Assembly: GCA_021801255.1 (NCBI GenBank)
Contig: JAJYYH010000036.1
Span: 266,206-330,205, forward strand
Direction of reading: 5' to 3'
DNA from: Pseudomonadota bacterium
GTDB lineage: Bacteria; Pseudomonadota; Alphaproteobacteria; Acetobacterales; Acetobacteraceae
Length of the DNA stretch: 64,000 nt
The position numbers were made by a program, and so were the translations under genes. The notes below the pieces were generated by a model. That model saw nothing but the letters and a program-made list of their open reading frames with translations, searched no databases and was not told the origin of the DNA. Below, in pieces: positions 46,997-55,044 of this stretch (positions within the stretch are counted from its first letter, which is position 1; every line of letters starts with the position of its first letter).

Positions 46997-47025
46997 GCGC
47001 ACCGCCGCCGGCCAACCCGGCGCGC
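46997..47025. repeat. 29-base repeat family A, copy 2
   Basis: GCGCACCGCCGCCGG... ending CCCGGCGCGC, with three differences by eye from the 54209 copy. It lies in the gap upstream of cobS and directly before the 22-bp palindrome at 47027-47075. Confidence 0.65.
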
Positions 47026-47026
47026 A

Positions 47027-47075
47027 TACCAGCTTGGCGAAATCTTGACTCTTTCAAGATTTCGCCAAGCTGGTA
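47027..47075. terminator. Perfect 22-bp palindrome after the J-domain gene
   Basis: TACCAGCTTGGCGAAATCTTGA (47027-47048) pairs perfectly with 47054-47075 around a CTCTT loop. It begins at the base next to the stop codon of the J-domain gene (read on the minus strand). It could terminate that gene ahead of cobS. Its length and perfection exceed most terminators and no T-run follows, so a mobile or duplicated origin is possible. Confidence 0.5.
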
Positions 47076-47663
47076 CTATTCCGCAGCCTCGAGCCGCGGG
47101 GCGCTCGCGAGGTGGGTGCGGAGCGTCGTGTAGGCGAGGCTGACGCGCTTGAAATGCTCGGCGCTCGCGGGATCGCCGCCATTGGCATCGGGATGATGGC
47201 GTTTGGCGAGAGCCTTGTAGCGCTGCTTCACATCCTTGAGCGTGGTCGGCCAATAGAGGCCGAGCAGCGCGAGCGGCTCGCGCAATTCGGCCGGCGCGCC
47301 GGGGCCGGGCTCGCGCGAAGAGCGCGCCCGACCCTCGCCGAGCGTCCCCAGCGGATCGCGCAACGCCTCCTCGGACAGCGCCGCCCCGCCCCGCCCGAGC
47401 GGCCAGGTCGGGCGCTGCCAGGAGAGATCGGCGCGCAACTCCGCCTCGATCTCGCCCGGACTCATGCCCTTGTAATAGTCCCAGGCGAGATTGTAGGCGC
47501 GCACATGGGTGAGGCAGAACCACCAGTATTCGCGCAAGCTCCGGCGTGATTTCGGAGCGCGGTATTCGCCCTGCGCCGCGCAGCCCGCAATGTCGCACCC
47601 CCGGCCCGGCGCTGCCGGGTCGGGCGCGTAGGCCCGGGCTCGGGTAACGCGTCGGCTCATCAT
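47076..47663 (-). CDS. J-domain (DnaJ-like) protein
   Basis: A protein of 195 residues. The C-terminal J-domain (about 130-190) has the KRHHPDANGGD loop with the essential HPD tripeptide. The N-terminal part has a CDIAGC start and WFCLTHVRAYNLAWDYYKGMS. It should stimulate an Hsp70 for an unknown client. The gene is divergent from bolA and upstream of cobS, an arrangement common in Alphaproteobacteria. Confidence 0.88.
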   Translation of the reverse strand: MMSRRVTRARAYAPDPAAPGRGCDIAGCAAQGEYRAPKSRRSLREYWWFCLTHVRAYNLAWDYYKGMSPGEIEAELRADLSWQRPTWPLGRGGAALSEEALRDPLGTLGEGRARSSREPGPGAPAELREPLALLGLYWPTTLKDVKQRYKALAKRHHPDANGGDPASAEHFKRVSLAYTTLRTHLASAPRLEAAE

Positions 47664-47792
47664 CCCCTAATGTGCCATCCGGCGCCCGCTTGGCAACCAC
47701 CGGATCGTATGCCTGGTGTGAAATGCGGCATTGCCCCAAGCGCCGCCTTTTTCCTCTTGGCGGAGCGCCGCGGAATCCCGATATTGTGTGAC

Positions 47793-48077
47793 ATGGCCAG
47801 CCGATCCGAACGCCTGCATGCCTGCCTGCTCGCGGGTTTCGCGCCCCTGCTGCTCGAGGTCCAGGACGACAGCGCCCGCCACGCCGGTCATGCCGGCGCG
47901 CGTCCCGAAGGCGAGACGCATTTCTCTGTTCATCTGGTGAGCGACGTCTTCCGTGGCCAATCCCGCGTGGCCCGCGCCCGCGCGGTGCATGAAGCGCTGG
48001 CGGTGGAATTCGCGGGCGGGCTGCACGCGCTCTCCTTAAAGTTGCAAACCCCGGACGAACACGCAACCGTATTTTAA
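47793..48077 (+). CDS. BolA-family protein
   Basis: A protein of 94 residues from ATG 47793 (MASRSERLHACLLAGF). It carries the BolA fold features: THFSVHLVSDVFRGQSRVARARAVHEAL and the C-terminal GGLHALSLKLQTPDE with the conserved His. BolA proteins work with monothiol glutaredoxins in iron-sulfur trafficking and stress. The gene is divergent from the J-domain gene. Confidence 0.88.
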   Translation: MASRSERLHACLLAGFAPLLLEVQDDSARHAGHAGARPEGETHFSVHLVSDVFRGQSRVARARAVHEALAVEFAGGLHALSLKLQTPDEHATVF

Positions 48078-48116
48078 TCCCCCCTACGGCTCAATACATG
48101 GCGCAAGGAGCACGCC

Positions 48117-48407
48117 ATGTCGGAAAGCCGTCTGATCAATCGCAATGTCACTGCGGAGCGCGGGCGTACCAGCATGCGGCTCGAACCGGAGTTGTGGGAT
48201 GCTTTGGGCGAAATCTGCGCCCGCGAGCGGCGTGGCCTCGGCGAAATGGTCCAGTATATCGAGCGGCTGAGCCACCCCGGCGGGCGGACCAGCGCGGTGC
48301 GGGTTTTTACCCTCGGCTATTTCCGCGCCGCCGCGACCGAAGAGGGGCATCGGCAAGCCGGCCACGGCGCGCTTCACCTCAATGGCCATAAAAACGATCA
48401 TGGATGA
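48117..48407 (+). CDS. Ribbon-helix-helix domain protein
   Basis: A protein of 96 residues starting MSESRLINRNVTAERGRTSM behind AAGGAG. It has the RHH_4-type pattern TSMRLEPELWDALGEICARE and then helices, and a C-terminal VRVFTLGYFRAAATEEG. This group is widespread in Alphaproteobacteria as a small DNA-binding protein of unknown targets. It starts 39 bases after bolA and overlaps the convergent lpxL tail by 10 bases. Confidence 0.82.
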   Translation: MSESRLINRNVTAERGRTSMRLEPELWDALGEICARERRGLGEMVQYIERLSHPGGRTSAVRVFTLGYFRAAATEEGHRQAGHGALHLNGHKNDHG

Positions 48408-49354
48408 GCTGCGCGCCCGTCTTGCAGCAGCTCCGTGACTTCGGCGGCGGCGGGACGCCGCGGCGGCGCCTCGGCGCTCGGCCAGCGGCGATGCAGCCAT
48501 AGCCATTCCCCCGGCCGCGCCCGGACCCAGCCCTCGATATGGTCGTTGATCGCCTGGGTCAGCGCCACGATATCGGCGGCACGATCGCCCGTTTCCGGCA
48601 AGGCCAGAGGCGGCTCGACGACAAGGCGAAAGCGCGCCGGGCCGAGGCGCTCGACATGGGCCGGGATCACCGGGGCGCGGAAACGGAGCGCCAGCGTCGC
48701 CGGCGCCGCCGTCGTCATCGCCGGCAGCCCGAAAAACCGCGCTTCGATGCCATCATTGAGTTTCTGATCGACGAGGATGCCAAGATAGCCGCGGCGGGCG
48801 AGATGTGCGAAGGCGGCCTTGGCGCCATGGGCACCCTTGGGGAAATTTTGCACCGCCATCCCCATCGCCCGGCGGCGGAGTGTCGCGGTCAGGGCATCGA
48901 TCCGGGGATTGGCGGGCGCCCGGTAAAAGCTTGAGAGTGCGATCCCGTACTGGGCGGCGATCGGCGGCATCATTTCCCAGTTGCCGGTATGGGCGGAGAA
49001 GAAAATCATCGGGCCCCCGCGCGCCGCGAGCGCGCGCACGATCTCCGCGCCCGCGATCTCGAAACCCGGGCCTTGGAGATTAGGGCGGAGCGCCGCGAGA
49101 TGGGGAAATTCCGCGATCACACGCCCCAGATTCTCCCACACGGCGCGCACGATCCGCTGGCGCGCCGGGCCATCGAGTTCCGGCAGGGCGCGGCGGAGGT
49201 TGCCCTCGGCAACCGTCGAGGCCGGCAGCCAGGGCCCGAGAAAACGCAGCACCGCGCCGCCGAGATTGGAGGCGGCCTCCGGCCCGAGCGCCCGCAGCCC
49301 AGCCAGCGCGGCGCGCGCCAGAGCCGCCTCCAGCCAGAACCCCACCGCCCTCAC
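48398..49354 (-). CDS. lpxL: Lipid A late acyltransferase LpxL (copy 1)
   Basis: A protein of 318 residues with the catalytic HTGNWEM (HxxxxE), FPKGAHGAKAAFAHLARRG and LVDQKLNDGIEARFFG. It transfers a secondary acyl chain to Kdo2-lipid IVA at the inner membrane. It is last gene of an operon with lpxK, waaA and a DUF374 acyltransferase; its ATG overlaps the lpxK stop (ATGA). A paralogue is at 59024-59953. Confidence 0.9.
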   Translation of the reverse strand: MRAVGFWLEAALARAALAGLRALGPEAASNLGGAVLRFLGPWLPASTVAEGNLRRALPELDGPARQRIVRAVWENLGRVIAEFPHLAALRPNLQGPGFEIAGAEIVRALAARGGPMIFFSAHTGNWEMMPPIAAQYGIALSSFYRAPANPRIDALTATLRRRAMGMAVQNFPKGAHGAKAAFAHLARRGYLGILVDQKLNDGIEARFFGLPAMTTAAPATLALRFRAPVIPAHVERLGPARFRLVVEPPLALPETGDRAADIVALTQAINDHIEGWVRARPGEWLWLHRRWPSAEAPPRRPAAAEVTELLQDGRAAHP

Positions 49355-50331
49355 GAGGGGTTGAGCCGCGCCAGCAGCGCCGCGATCGCGCCCGGCTGCT
49401 CCCAGACCAGCGTGACATCGGCCTCGCGGATCACGTCGCGCAATTCAGGCGGCAGGCGCGTCGCATCCTTGGGCGTCGTCACCGGCAGCGCGCCGAGCCG
49501 CTCGGCGGCGGCCAGCACGCGCTGGAGTTCGCGGGCGGTGAAACAATGGTGGTCGGGGAAATCGGCGTGGCCCGCGAGCACCGCGCCGGCCTCGATCAGC
49601 GTGCGGTGGAATTTCTCCGGCCGGGCGATGCCGGCGATGGCGAAAACCCGCATCCCGGCGAGCGCGCGTGCCGCCGGGCCGGGCCTCAGGCGGCAACGCA
49701 GCACCGGCAGCGCCGGCGGCAGGAGGTTCTGCGCACCGGTCTCATCGTCTCCGATCAACACCGCCGCCGCGACCCGTGTCGCCGCCGCCGCGACCGGCTC
49801 GCGGAGTGGCCCGGCCGGCAGCACGCGGCCATTGCCGAAGCCGCGCCGGCCATCGATGGCGAGCAGGGAGAAGGTTTTCACCAGGCCCGGATTCTGCAAC
49901 CCATCGTCCATCACCAGAACATCCGCCCCGGCGGCGATCGCGGCGCGGGCGGCGGCGGCGCGGTCCGCGCCCACCCAGGTGGGGGCGAGGGCGGCGAGCA
50001 GTTGTGGCTCATCGCCGACCGCGGTGACGCTATCCCCTGGCGCGACGCGCCGCACCCCGCGCCCGCGCCGGCCATAGCCACGGCTCAAAAAATGCACCCT
50101 GCGCCCCGTCGCCAGCAAGCGCGCCCCGAGATCGAGCGCGAGCGTGGTTTTGCCGGCGCCGCCGACGCTCGCATTACCGATGCAAAGCACCGGCACCGGC
50201 GCCAGCCAGCCAGCCCGGCCGACGCGCCGCGCCGCGGCGTGCGCAACCAGCGCCGCGGCCGGTGCGAGGAGGCGCGCCAGCAGGTCATCGCCGTGCCCGG
50301 CCTCCCAGAATGGTGGCGGACGCAACCTCAC
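49351..50331 (-). CDS. lpxK: Tetraacyldisaccharide 4'-kinase LpxK
   Basis: A protein of 326 residues with the P-loop GNASVGGAGKTTLALDLG near residue 53, SRGYGRRGRGV, and MDDGLQNPGL holding the catalytic Asp. It phosphorylates the 4' position of the lipid A disaccharide. It is coupled by ATGA to waaA upstream and lpxL downstream. Confidence 0.94.
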   Translation of the reverse strand: MRLRPPPFWEAGHGDDLLARLLAPAAALVAHAAARRVGRAGWLAPVPVLCIGNASVGGAGKTTLALDLGARLLATGRRVHFLSRGYGRRGRGVRRVAPGDSVTAVGDEPQLLAALAPTWVGADRAAAARAAIAAGADVLVMDDGLQNPGLVKTFSLLAIDGRRGFGNGRVLPAGPLREPVAAAATRVAAAVLIGDDETGAQNLLPPALPVLRCRLRPGPAARALAGMRVFAIAGIARPEKFHRTLIEAGAVLAGHADFPDHHCFTARELQRVLAAAERLGALPVTTPKDATRLPPELRDVIREADVTLVWEQPGAIAALLARLNPS

Positions 50332-51608
50332 GCCCGGCGTTCCAGCAGGCCGAGCAGCGCCTCGGCAGTCGCCTCCGGCAGTTCCGCCCAGCGATGCGCC
50401 GCGCGCCGCCCCGCCGCCCCGCTTGCGGCAAGCGCGCCCGGATCGTGCAGCTGGGCGGCGACGAAGGCGGCGAGGCTCGCGCTGTCGGTGACCCGCGTGA
50501 GCGCCCCGGCGGCAGCGAGCGCGGCCACCGCCTCGGCGAAATTATCGGTGTGCGGGCCGGTCGCCAGCGCGACACCGAGGCGGGCTGCCTCCAGCGGGTT
50601 CTGCCCGCCATGGGGCACCAGGCTGCCGCCGATAAAGGCGATCGGGGCAAGGCGATAAAACAGTCCCAATTCGCCGAGCGTATCGGCGATATAGAGCCCG
50701 CCCGCGGCCGGCGGATCATCGCCTGCGGCGCGGCGCGGCGCGGCCAGCGCACGGGCGATCTCGGCGCCGCGCGCGGGATGGCGCGGTACGATGACGGAGA
50801 GAAGATCGGGAAACCGCGCCGCCAACGCGCCTTGCGCCGCCGCCACCATCGCCTCCTCGCCGGGATGGGTGCTGGCGGCGAGCCAGACCGGGCGCCCGCC
50901 GCGCAGCGCGCGCAGGCGGGCGAGTTCGGCGGCATCGACCGGGAGTTCCGGGGCGGCGAATTTCAGATCACCGGTTTCGCGCACAAGCGACGCGCCGAGA
51001 GAAGCGAAACGCGCGGCATCCGCGGGTCCACGTGCCCGGATCGAGGCAAAGCCGCCGAGCAACCCCGCGGCGAGCCCCGGCACGAGGCGCCAGCGGGCAA
51101 AACTCCGCGCCGAGAGCCGGGCGTTGAGCAGCATCATGGGAATGGCGCGGGCGCGGCAGGCGGCGATGGTATTGGGCCAGATCTCGCTCTCGACGAAGGC
51201 CGCGGCGTCGGGGCGCCAGTGGTCGAGAAAACGCCCGACCCAGGCGGGCACATCAAGCGGGACAAAACGATGGATGACGCGCCCAGCAAGGCCGGCTTCG
51301 GGCAAACGCAGGGCGAGCAGTTCCGCCGAGGTGACGGTGCCGGTGGTGACGAGAATGGCGAGCGCCGGGGTTTTCCGGGCCAACGCCTCAAGCACGGCGA
51401 GGATCGAGGCTGTCTCGCCGACGCTTGCCGCATGCAGCCAGAGCAGCCGCCCCGCTGGGCGCGGCGTTGCGTCCTCGCCCCAGCGCTCGCCCAACCGCGT
51501 GGCGATCTCCTTGCCGCGACCGGCGCGCCGTCGCAGCATGAGGCGGAGCCCCGGGACCGCGAGGGTGGCGCCGAAAGCCCAGAGCGTGCGCGCCGGCTGC
51601 CCGGTCAT
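50328..51608 (-). CDS. waaA: Kdo transferase WaaA (KdtA)
   Basis: About 426 residues from ATG 51608, which makes an ATGA overlap with the DUF374 gene; an ATG 12 bases upstream is also open. Conserved LLWLHAASVGE holds the catalytic Glu, then ESEIWPN, RHPARGAEIA, and GGSLVPHGGQNPLEAA in the donor site. It adds Kdo to lipid IVA. Confidence 0.94.
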   Translation of the reverse strand: MTGQPARTLWAFGATLAVPGLRLMLRRRAGRGKEIATRLGERWGEDATPRPAGRLLWLHAASVGETASILAVLEALARKTPALAILVTTGTVTSAELLALRLPEAGLAGRVIHRFVPLDVPAWVGRFLDHWRPDAAAFVESEIWPNTIAACRARAIPMMLLNARLSARSFARWRLVPGLAAGLLGGFASIRARGPADAARFASLGASLVRETGDLKFAAPELPVDAAELARLRALRGGRPVWLAASTHPGEEAMVAAAQGALAARFPDLLSVIVPRHPARGAEIARALAAPRRAAGDDPPAAGGLYIADTLGELGLFYRLAPIAFIGGSLVPHGGQNPLEAARLGVALATGPHTDNFAEAVAALAAAGALTRVTDSASLAAFVAAQLHDPGALAASGAAGRRAAHRWAELPEATAEALLGLLERRA

Positions 51609-52261
51609 CGTGCGATGCATCTCTCGGCCTCATCCGCCACCGCGTCGAGCGCCGTGGCGATGGCCGGCAGCGCGGTTTCCGCCGCGTCGCGCGCCACCCG
51701 CACCACCGGGCCGCAGACGATCACGCCGCGCCCGAAGGGCAGCGGCAGGGTCATGCCGTCCCAGGTCGGGAGCGCGATGCGCCAGCGCACGGCGGCCGCG
51801 CAAGGCAGCACCGGAGCGCCCGAGAGGGCGGCGATCTGCGCGACCCCGGGGGCAGCGACGCGGCGCGGCCCGCGGGGGCCATCCGGGGTGATCACCACTT
51901 GGCTTCCCGCGGCGAGCCGGTCGAGCATCCGCCGGAGTCCCGCCGCGCCCCCGCGCGAGGTCGAGCCATGCACCACATCGGTGCCGAGGCCGCGCAGCAC
52001 ATCGGCGATGATCCGCCCGTCGCGATGGCGGCTGATCAGCACCGCCATGGGGGCAATGGAGCGCCAGCGCAGCGCCGGCATCAGGGGAAGAAATTCGTGC
52101 CAGAACGCCGCCACCACCGGAGCCCCCGCGAGATAGGGCGCGACCTCGGCCGCCCCCACCAGGCGCCAGCGCGTGGTGCGCAGCGCGAACACCAGATAGA
52201 GGCGGATCAGCCGTGCCACCGCTTTCTGTATGCCGGGACGTTCGATCCACCGCTTCGCCAT
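51605..52261 (-). CDS. DUF374/LPLAT-family acyltransferase
   Basis: About 218 residues from ATG 52261 (MAKRWIERPG); an ATG 18 bases upstream is possible. It has VVAAFWHEFLPLMPA at the catalytic His position, ISRHRDGRIIADVLRGLG and VITPDGPRGPRRVAAPG, the typical DUF374 signature. Its exact acceptor is not known; its place as first gene of the waaA-lpxK-lpxL operon links it to LPS assembly. Confidence 0.88.
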   Translation of the reverse strand: MAKRWIERPGIQKAVARLIRLYLVFALRTTRWRLVGAAEVAPYLAGAPVVAAFWHEFLPLMPALRWRSIAPMAVLISRHRDGRIIADVLRGLGTDVVHGSTSRGGAAGLRRMLDRLAAGSQVVITPDGPRGPRRVAAPGVAQIAALSGAPVLPCAAAVRWRIALPTWDGMTLPLPFGRGVIVCGPVVRVARDAAETALPAIATALDAVADEAERCIAR

Positions 52262-52367
52262 GGCCGGCGGCGGTAGCATGGGCGCGGGATGCCGCCTATC
52301 CCCCCGCTTGCGCCCAGGGCGGGGTTGCGTCACCCTAGACCGTGATCCTCATGCTCGATTTCCGCCC

Positions 52368-53375
52368 ATGATCCCGGCCACAGCGCCGCCGGACTTCGCC
52401 CCGCTCGCCACCGAGCGCCTCACGCTCCGCCCACTGCAAGCGGCGGACGCGGCCGATCTGCACCGGCTGATCAATGATTGGGAGGTCTGCCGCAACCTCG
52501 CCGGCGTGCCCTTTCCTTATCCCCGCGCGCTCGCCGATGAGTGGATCGCCGCGAGCGCCGTCGAGCTTTCCGCCGGCCGCGCCTACCATCTCGCCATCAC
52601 CGGCCAGGAGGGCGGGGCCGAGATGCTGATTGGCAGCGTCGGGCTCAGGCTCGACCGCAAGGCGCGCATCGGCCGGCTCGGCTATTGGGTCGGACGGCGC
52701 TTCTGGGGCCACGGGGTCGCCGCCGAGGCGGCGGGGAAAATGGCGCGCTGGGCGCTCGCGCATCTCGATCTCGACCGGCTGGAGGCCACCGCCGCGACCG
52801 ATAACGCCGCCTCGATCGCGGTGCTGCGGCGCATCGGCTTTCGCCCCAGCGGCGCCGGCGAGCAGGATTTCCTGGCCCGCGGCGGCAGCCAGCGCGTGCA
52901 TCACTTCGCCGCCCTGCGCGAGGATCTGTTCGGCTCTCCCGCAGGCGCCAGCGCGACGCCCTCCCCCGCGGGGGCGCTGCCGCTCCTGCTGGTTGCCGCC
53001 TGCGCGCTCATCGACAGCGACAACCGGGTGCTGCTGTCGCGCCGGCCGGAGGGCAAGACCATGGCCGGGCTATGGGAGTTTCCCGGCGGGAAGCTGGCCC
53101 CGGGCGAAACCCCGGAAGCCGCCTTGATCCGCGAATTGCGGGAAGAACTCGGGATCGACGTCGCCGCCGCCTGCCTGGCCCCCCTCGCCTTCGCCTCGCA
53201 TGCCTATGAGCGGTTTCACCTCTTGATGCCGCTCTACCTCTGCCGCCGCTGGCGCGGCACGCCGAGCTCGCGCGAGGGCCAGAGCCTCGCCTGGGTGCGG
53301 CCCGAGAAGCTCTCCGAATACCGCATGCCACCGGCCGACCTGCCGCTGGTGCCGCTGCTCCGCGATTTCCTGTAA
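52368..53375 (+). CDS. GNAT acetyltransferase fused to MutT-type Nudix hydrolase
   Basis: One frame of 335 residues. Residues 10-185 are a RimJ/RimL-like GNAT domain (ERLTLRPLQAADA, GYWVGRRFWGHGVAAEAA acetyl-CoA loop). Residues 205-335 are a Nudix domain with the complete box GGKLAPGETPEAALIRELRE-EL (241-262), next to WEFPGG and with the ending expected of MutT. The MutT half should clear oxidised nucleotides such as 8-oxo-dGTP; the acetyltransferase target is unknown. The linker (187-203) is Ala/Pro-rich. The gene is divergent from the LPS operon and 11 bases ahead of the cinA-like gene. Confidence 0.87.
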   Translation: MIPATAPPDFAPLATERLTLRPLQAADAADLHRLINDWEVCRNLAGVPFPYPRALADEWIAASAVELSAGRAYHLAITGQEGGAEMLIGSVGLRLDRKARIGRLGYWVGRRFWGHGVAAEAAGKMARWALAHLDLDRLEATAATDNAASIAVLRRIGFRPSGAGEQDFLARGGSQRVHHFAALREDLFGSPAGASATPSPAGALPLLLVAACALIDSDNRVLLSRRPEGKTMAGLWEFPGGKLAPGETPEAALIRELREELGIDVAAACLAPLAFASHAYERFHLLMPLYLCRRWRGTPSSREGQSLAWVRPEKLSEYRMPPADLPLVPLLRDFL

Positions 53376-53386
53376 AGGTGCCGGCC

Positions 53387-54157
53387 ATGAGCGAGAAATT
53401 GCCTTCCAACCCGACCGCCGCGATCATCGTCATCGGCAACGAGATCCTTTCCGGCCGCACCCAGGACGTAAACGTCAAATTCCTCGCGACGCGCCTGGGC
53501 GAGCTCGGCATTTTGTTGCGCGAGGTGCGGATGATCCCCGATATCGAGGCCACCATCATCGCCACCGTCAACGCATTGCGCGCCGCCTTCGATCAGGTTT
53601 TCACCACCGGCGGCATCGGCCCGACGCATGACGATATCACCAGCGCCTCGGTCGCCGCCGCTTTCGGCGTGCCCTGGGAGAAGCACCCGGAGACCTGGGC
53701 CAGGATGGAGCGGCACTACCCGCCGGGCGAGTTCAACGCGGCGCGCCAGCGCATGGCGACGCTGCCGCGGGGCGCCGTGCCGATCGAGAACGCGATCTCG
53801 ATCGCGCCAGGCTTTTCCATCGGCAATGTCCATGTCATGGCCGGCGTGCCGCGCATCATGCAGGCGATGTTCGAAAGCCTCGCCCCCCGCCTGCCCGGTG
53901 GGCGCCCGGTGCGGGCCCGCGCGGTGCATGCCAAGGGGCTGCTGGAAGGGCGCGTCGCCGAGGGATTGGCGGCCATCCAGGCGCGCTATCCGGCCCTCGA
54001 TATTGGCAGCTATCCCTATTATCGCGGCGATGGCGGCGGCGTCGCGATCGTCGCCAAGGGCACCGACGAGGCGCAGGCCGAGGCCGCCATCGCCGAGGTG
54101 AGCCGGCTTGTCGCCGGGCTCGGCCATCAGCCGGTCGCCGGCGAGCCGCCGATCTGA
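53387..54157 (+). CDS. CinA-like molybdopterin-binding domain protein
   Basis: A protein of 256 residues from ATG 53387, behind AAAGG. It contains the MoCF-like AAIIVIGNEILSGRTQDVN, FTTGGIGPTHDDIT and MAGVPRIMQAM. The C-terminal nicotinamide-nucleotide amidase domain of full CinA is missing, as is common in alphaproteobacteria, where that half is encoded elsewhere. It may hydrolyse an ADP-ribosyl-type compound as CinA does. It is likely cotranscribed with the GNAT-MutT gene. Confidence 0.87.
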   Translation: MSEKLPSNPTAAIIVIGNEILSGRTQDVNVKFLATRLGELGILLREVRMIPDIEATIIATVNALRAAFDQVFTTGGIGPTHDDITSASVAAAFGVPWEKHPETWARMERHYPPGEFNAARQRMATLPRGAVPIENAISIAPGFSIGNVHVMAGVPRIMQAMFESLAPRLPGGRPVRARAVHAKGLLEGRVAEGLAAIQARYPALDIGSYPYYRGDGGGVAIVAKGTDEAQAEAAIAEVSRLVAGLGHQPVAGEPPI

Positions 54158-54208
54158 CGCCAAGCCGGGGAAGTGCTGACACATTTCGCCGGCTTGATAT
54201 TGTTTTTT

Positions 54209-54237
54209 GCGCGCCGCCGCCCACCAACCCGGCGCGC
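54209..54237. repeat. 29-base repeat family A, copy 3
   Basis: The copy starts GCGCGCCGCCGCCCACCAAC at 54209. It is identical to the copy at 54254 and preceded, like that one, by a short T-rich run. Together they form a direct repeat with a 45-base period. Confidence 0.75.
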
Positions 54238-54253
54238 AGAGTGAATATGTTTT

Positions 54254-54282
54254 GCGCGCCGCCGCCCACCAACCCGGCGCGC
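54254..54282. repeat. 29-base repeat family A, copy 4
   Basis: Identical to 54209-54237. It ends 24 bases before the start of the DUF2889 gene, so it would lie in that gene's leader. Confidence 0.75.
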
Positions 54283-54306
54283 AGGCCCCATAGGAGAGTG
54301 ACCGCG

Positions 54307-54930
54307 ATGCCCCTCAGTCCGCCCGCCGACCGCGAGCTTTTACATCTGCGCGATATCGCGCTTCGTGGCTATCTTCGCGAGGACGGCCTCTATGACATCG
54401 AGGCCCATCTCACCGACACCAAAACCCAGGGCTTCACCAGCGAGGAGCGCGGCTATGTCGCAGTCGGCGAGCCGCTGCACGGCATGTGGATGCGCATGAC
54501 CGTCGATCAGGATCTCACCGTCATCACCTGCGAGGCCGTGACCGAATACAGTCCCTATCCGCAAGTATGTCCGCAGGCGGCGGTGAATTTCTCCCGCCTC
54601 GAAGGGCTCTCGATCAAGCGCGGCTTCGTCAAGGCGGCGATGGAGCGGGTGGGCGGCACGGCGGGCTGCACGCATCTCCGCGAACTGCTCCAGCAGATGG
54701 CGACCGTCGCCTTCCAGACGCTCTATTCGGTGCTGATGCGCCGTGAAATGGCGCGCGCGGCGGACGCGGGCGAGAGCGATGGCGCGACCGCCGAGGAGCG
54801 GGTCACGGCGCGCGCCGGCGGCCGCCCGGTGCTGCTCAATACCTGCCTCGCCTGGGGCTCGGACAGCCCGGTGATCGCGAAACGCTGGCCGCATCTTTAC
54901 ACGGGGCCGAACACTGGGCCGAAGCCCTGA
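54307..54930 (+). CDS. DUF2889 family protein
   Basis: A protein of 207 residues starting MPLSPPADRELLHLRDIALRG behind AGGAGAG. The conserved sequence GYLREDGLYDIEAHLTDTK, WMRMTVDQDLTV and GFVKAAMERVGGTAGCTHL resembles the DUF2889 family, whose function is unestablished. The Cys-Thr-His triplet and a second Cys in VLLNTCLAWGSDSPV could bind metal; this is a guess. Its stop codon starts a family C repeat. Confidence 0.8.
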   Translation: MPLSPPADRELLHLRDIALRGYLREDGLYDIEAHLTDTKTQGFTSEERGYVAVGEPLHGMWMRMTVDQDLTVITCEAVTEYSPYPQVCPQAAVNFSRLEGLSIKRGFVKAAMERVGGTAGCTHLRELLQQMATVAFQTLYSVLMRREMARAADAGESDGATAEERVTARAGGRPVLLNTCLAWGSDSPVIAKRWPHLYTGPNTGPKP

Positions 54931-55031
54931 GAGCTTGAAAATGCATGCCCTCTTGCCCGTAAATCGACAGGAAAAGCCAATGGTTCCAGGGCAGATGGTT
55001 TTTCAGGTTCGATGGATTTTCAGGCTCTGAG
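54928..55031. repeat. ~105-base element with inverted ends, family C copy 2
   Basis: It begins at the TGA of the DUF2889 gene (TGAGAGCTTGAAAAT) and ends ATTTTCAGGCTCTGAGAG, giving terminal inverted repeats of about 15 bases with two or three mismatches. It closely resembles copy 1 at 39639-39743. Its right end runs into the upstream open frame of the next gene, which supports the later start at 55045. Confidence 0.65.
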
Positions 55032-55044
55032 AGCCGGCCGCGCC

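Noticed and set aside
54209..54282. CRISPR repeat pair
   Set aside because: Only two units, a 16-base gap, and the same unit found singly elsewhere.
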